Source of the DNA: Pseudooceanicola spongiae
GTDB lineage: Bacteria; Pseudomonadota; Alphaproteobacteria; Rhodobacterales; Rhodobacteraceae
DNA: 64,000 bases
Reading direction: 5' to 3'
Assembly (NCBI RefSeq): GCF_014899185.1
Contig: NZ_CP045201.1
Location: 1,844,501 to 1,908,500, forward strand
Part shown: positions 61,300 through 64,000 of the stretch, piece after piece
Numbering within the stretch: the first letter of the stretch is position 1
Layout of the letters: the number at the start of each line of letters is the position of its first letter
The notes under the pieces: generated by a model
Database searches by the model: none
Told to the model about the DNA's origin: nothing
What the model saw: the letters and a program-made list of their open reading frames with translations, nothing else
Made by a program: the position numbers and the translations under genes

Positions 61300-62220
61300 A
61301 TGCGCCTTTCCGCCTTCGCCCAACCCGGCCAGTTCTACCGTGGCAACCTGCACACCCACTCCACCCTCTCGGACGGGGTGCTTGAGCCTGCCGAGGTCTG
61401 CCGCCGCTACCGGGCCGAAGGCTATGACTTCCTCGCCCTCACCGATCACTTCGTCGGCCAGTTTGGCTATCCCATCGCCGATACCCTGCCCTTCCGCACC
61501 GAGGGCTTCACCACACTCCTCGGCGCCGAGCTGCACTCGGGTGCCCTGGCGAACGGAGAGCTCTGGCATATCCTCGCCGTCGGCCTGCCCAGTGATTTCA
61601 CGCCCTCCAACTCCCCTGGCTTCCAGCCGGTCGCGGATCAGGAAACCGGCCCCGAAATCGCCGCCCGCGCCCGCGCCGCCGGGGCCTTCGTCGCCGTCGC
61701 GCACCCGCAATGGTCCGGCCTGACCCTGGCCGATGCCCGCAGCATCGAGGCCGCCCATGCGGTCGAGATCTACAACAACGGCTGCGCCATGGGCTGCGAC
61801 CGGGGCGACGGCTTCTCCATCGCCGACCTGCTGCTCTCGGAGGGGCGCGACCTCTCCGTCATCGCCACCGATGACGCGCATTTCTACGAACCCGACCACT
61901 TCGGCGGCTGGGTCATGGTCAAGGCCGAAGCCAACGCGCCCGACGCCCTGCTCAGCGCCCTCAAAGCGGGCGATTTCTATTCCTCCCAAGGCCCCGAAAT
62001 CCGCGACATCACCCTCACCGACACCGACGTCACCGTCGAGAGTTCCGCCGCGCATATCGTCATGGTGCAGGGCCATGGCTCGGCCTGCGTCACGGTGGTC
62101 GGCGCCTCGATGACGCGCACCACGGTGCCGCTCGCGCGGCTCGCCAAATCGCCCTGGCTCCGCGTCACCGTGATGGACCATGCGGGCAAGAAAGCCTGGT
62201 CGAACCCGCATCGCCGCTGA
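61300..62220 (+). CDS. PHP-domain metallohydrolase (CehA/McbA-like)
   Basis: 306 aa. The PHP motif I is FYRGNLHTHSTLSDGVLEP (about residues 12-30), motif II DFLALTDHF, then ELHS, VAVAHPQWSG and DDAHFY. These place a trinuclear or binuclear metal site of the PHP superfamily. Role unknown; related enzymes hydrolyse phosphoesters or carbamates. The stop precedes an AidB-like gene by 65 bases. Neighbouring phosphonate-type gene phnM is 7 kb away, so any link is speculative. Confidence 0.82.
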   Translation: MRLSAFAQPGQFYRGNLHTHSTLSDGVLEPAEVCRRYRAEGYDFLALTDHFVGQFGYPIADTLPFRTEGFTTLLGAELHSGALANGELWHILAVGLPSDFTPSNSPGFQPVADQETGPEIAARARAAGAFVAVAHPQWSGLTLADARSIEAAHAVEIYNNGCAMGCDRGDGFSIADLLLSEGRDLSVIATDDAHFYEPDHFGGWVMVKAEANAPDALLSALKAGDFYSSQGPEIRDITLTDTDVTVESSAAHIVMVQGHGSACVTVVGASMTRTTVPLARLAKSPWLRVTVMDHAGKKAWSNPHRR

Positions 62221-62285
62221 CCCCACCCCGCCTCTTTCCCCGACTCCGCAGGCCCACTAGGCTGACCGGGGAAGGAGGCCCGACC

Positions 62286-63917
62286 ATGAGCCAAGCGCAA
62301 AGCCACCTCGCCACGCACGAGGTCACCAACCAGCCCAGCCCCCGCGGCGACATCGACCTCTGGCAGAGCGACCTGCCGCTGCGCGAGGCGATCAGGCACA
62401 ACCACGGCGACCCGACGGCCCTCGCGCCCTACGGCGCAGAGCTGGGCACGGCGCACACGCGTGAAGACGGCGCCCTTGCCAACCGACACACTCCGGACCT
62501 GCACCTCTTTGATCGGGCCGGACGGCGGTTGGATGAGGTGCACTTTCACCCCAGCTACCACGCGATGATGCACAGGAGCACCGCCGCTGGCTACAGCGCC
62601 ATCCCCTGGGTGCCGGGCACCACCGGCGGCCATGTCACCCACGCCGCCATGGTCTACCTCGCCTCGCAGGTCGAGCCGGGCCACTGCTGCCCCCTGACGA
62701 TGAGCTATGCCGCCACTCCCGCGCTTGCCGCCAACCCCGACCTCGCCGCGCTCTGGCAGCCCAAATTGCACGCCCGCGTCTACGACCCCTCGATCCGCCC
62801 CGTGGCAAAGAAGGACGGCGCCACCCTCGGCATGGCGATGACCGAGAAACAGGGCGGCTCGGACGTGCGCGCCAATGCAACCACCGCCACCCGCGACGGC
62901 GAGACCTACCGCCTGACCGGGCACAAGTGGTTCTGCTCTGCCCCGATGTCCGACGGCTTTCTGACGCTGGCGCAGGCACCTGAGGGGCTGACCTGCTTCC
63001 TCGTGCCCCGCTGGTTGGAGGGGGCGCGCAACACCCTCCGCATCCAGCGCCTGAAGGACAAGCTCGGCAATCGCTCCAATGCCTCGGCCGAGATCGAGTT
63101 CGACCAGACCTTCGCCCAGCGGCTCGGGGACGAGGGGCGCGGCGTGCAGACCATCATCCAGATGGTGCACCACACCCGCCTCGACACGGCGATGGCCCCC
63201 GCCGGCCTGATGCGCGCGGCGTTGGCCGAGGCGCACCACTGGGCGAGTCACCGCAGCGCCTTCCAGAAACGCCTGATCGACCAGCCGCTGATGCGCGCCG
63301 TCCTCGCCGACCTCGCGCTAGATGTCGAAGCCGCCCTCGCCCTCGGCCTGCGCACCGCCCGCGCCTTTGATGGCACGACCGAGGCGGACCGCGCCTTCGC
63401 CCGCATTGCCGTGGCGCTGGCGAAATTCCACAATAACAAGCGCGCGCCTGTGGTCACCTACGAGGCGATGGAAGCCCTCGGCGGCATGGGATATGTCGAG
63501 GACACGCCGATGCCCCTGCTCTACCGTGAAGCCCCGCTGAACGGCATATGGGAGGGCTCGGGCAACGTCATCTGCCTCGACATCCTGCGCACCCTTGCGC
63601 GGGATCCACTTGCCGCCGAAACCCTGCGCGCTGAACTCACCGCAGCCCTCGGCACCGATCCCCGCTATGACGCCGCGCTCAAGGCCCACAGCGCCCGCTG
63701 GCCCGGCCTGCCCCCCGAGGCCGAGGCCCGCTGGTTCGCCGAGCGCACGGCGCTGCTGCTGCAAGCCGCGCTGCTGATCCGCCACGCGCCGCCCGCCGTG
63801 TCGGATGCCTTCACGGCGACCCGCCTTGCGGGCGAAGCCGGTCGCATAACCGGCGCCATGGCAGGCAGCGACGTGACCGCGATCCTCGCCCGCATCGCGC
63901 CCGACGCGGCGGGCTGA
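62286..63917 (+). CDS. Acyl-CoA dehydrogenase family protein, AidB-like
   Basis: 543 aa, matching the AidB/DNA-alkylation-response size. N-terminal ATHEVTNQPSPRGDIDLW fits AidB; then GMAMTEKQGGSDVRANATTA (FAD/substrate region), HKWFCSAPMSDGFLTLAQA, IEGARNTLRIQRLKDKLGNRSNASAEIEF-type segment, and MEALGGMGYVEDTPMPLLYREAPLNGIWEGSGNV near the C-terminal end. AidB protects DNA from alkylation damage and may have isovaleryl-CoA dehydrogenase activity. AAGGAGG lies 9 bases upstream of the ATG. Note that ogt, another alkylation-repair gene, is at the far left of the window but not linked. Confidence 0.92.
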   Translation: MSQAQSHLATHEVTNQPSPRGDIDLWQSDLPLREAIRHNHGDPTALAPYGAELGTAHTREDGALANRHTPDLHLFDRAGRRLDEVHFHPSYHAMMHRSTAAGYSAIPWVPGTTGGHVTHAAMVYLASQVEPGHCCPLTMSYAATPALAANPDLAALWQPKLHARVYDPSIRPVAKKDGATLGMAMTEKQGGSDVRANATTATRDGETYRLTGHKWFCSAPMSDGFLTLAQAPEGLTCFLVPRWLEGARNTLRIQRLKDKLGNRSNASAEIEFDQTFAQRLGDEGRGVQTIIQMVHHTRLDTAMAPAGLMRAALAEAHHWASHRSAFQKRLIDQPLMRAVLADLALDVEAALALGLRTARAFDGTTEADRAFARIAVALAKFHNNKRAPVVTYEAMEALGGMGYVEDTPMPLLYREAPLNGIWEGSGNVICLDILRTLARDPLAAETLRAELTAALGTDPRYDAALKAHSARWPGLPPEAEARWFAERTALLLQAALLIRHAPPAVSDAFTATRLAGEAGRITGAMAGSDVTAILARIAPDAAG

Positions 63918-63951
63918 CCCGCGGCGAGCGGCCCCGTTGCGGCCCCGGTCA

Positions 63952-63967
63952 TCGGCCTGCAGGCCGA
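63952..63967. other. 16-bp palindrome after the AidB-like gene
   Basis: TCGGCCTGCAGGCCGA is a perfect palindrome 34 bases beyond the stop and is followed by AAAATG; possible terminator stem, though the loop is minimal. Confidence 0.45.
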
Positions 63968-63971
63968 AAAT

Positions 63972-64000
63972 GACACCGTTCAGATACCGTTCAAATACCG
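63972..64000. repeat. 11-bp-period repeat at the right edge (variant)
   Basis: GACACCGTTCA, GATACCGTTCA and AATACCG follow each other with exact 11-bp spacing, cut by the window end. It resembles the GATACCGACNN repeats at 2322 and 32466, with GTTCA in place of GACNN. Confidence 0.6.

Noticed and set aside
1..64000. Prophage, transposon or integrative element
   Set aside because: I saw no integrase, transposase, tail or capsid genes, no tRNA at a border and no sharp change in composition apart from the patch at 37.9-38.2 kb.

Overview
The window is high-GC (by eye in the mid-60s percent) alphaproteobacterial DNA, most likely a member of the Rhodobacterales (Roseobacter/Paracoccus-like). Supporting this are a class I PHA locus with CTGC-N3-GCAG PhaR operators, an HvrA/H-NS-like protein, a fused TrpE-TrpG with a Trp-codon leader peptide, an Fds-type NAD-linked formate dehydrogenase, RutR-controlled reductive pyrimidine catabolism, and iron genes with TGA-N9-TC(A/G) boxes. 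Genus cannot be assigned. I saw no tRNA, rRNA, CRISPR array, insertion sequence or phage gene, so this looks like ordinary chromosome with many catabolic and transport operons.

Layout. 1-2.9 kb: the C-terminal half of ileS, a hypothetical gene and ogt. 2.9-8.6 kb: phaZ divergent from phaC-phaP-phaR, followed by a LysR gene. 8.6-19.4 kb: a pyrimidine/hydantoin catabolic region. It has an ABC transporter (SBP, two permeases, ATPase), hydA and hydC in one leftward operon, a RutR-type operator, rutR, yigZ, and preA/preT. 19.6-22.6 kb: an H-NS-like gene and trpEG with a 15-residue leader peptide containing four Trp. 22.8-31 kb: a coupled DUF1185 - UPF0280 - 6-hydroxynicotinate-reductase-like unit with a divergent MarR regulator, then a complete branched-chain-type (Liv) ABC transporter. 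31.1-39 kb: a FedB-like membrane protein, hyuA-hyuB (hyuB appears frameshifted at its 3' end), a nitronate monooxygenase and a TetR regulator. 39-45.6 kb: an iron locus (DUF1513, two imelysins, di-heme protein, bfr, bfd, a small hypothetical). 45.9-52.9 kb: fdsG-fdsB-fdsA-fdhD-fdsD and a LysR regulator. 53 kb: hemP. 53.6-59.9 kb: a stand-alone PhnM-like amidohydrolase and a PotDABC-like ABC transporter, one of whose permeases has a large periplasmic insertion. 59.9-64 kb: a hypothetical, a TPR protein, a PHP metallohydrolase and an AidB-like acyl-CoA dehydrogenase.

How the parts fit. Three neighbouring units deal with N-heterocycles or amides: PreTA/HydA/HydC (reductive uracil/thymine route: ring reduction, ring opening, carbamoyl removal), the 6-hydroxynicotinate-reductase-like unit, and ATP-dependent HyuAB. 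Two have their own transporter. The least understood is the DUF1185/UPF0280/HNR-like unit, which I consider the best candidate for an undescribed pathway.

Two repeat families are also notable. About ten intergenic copies of a 45-65 bp element share an AATATCCCGGGGG core and a GGGGCAGAGCCCC-like stem; one has spawned a 28-bp tandem array. A second family has 11-bp-period GATACCGAC repeats at three sites.
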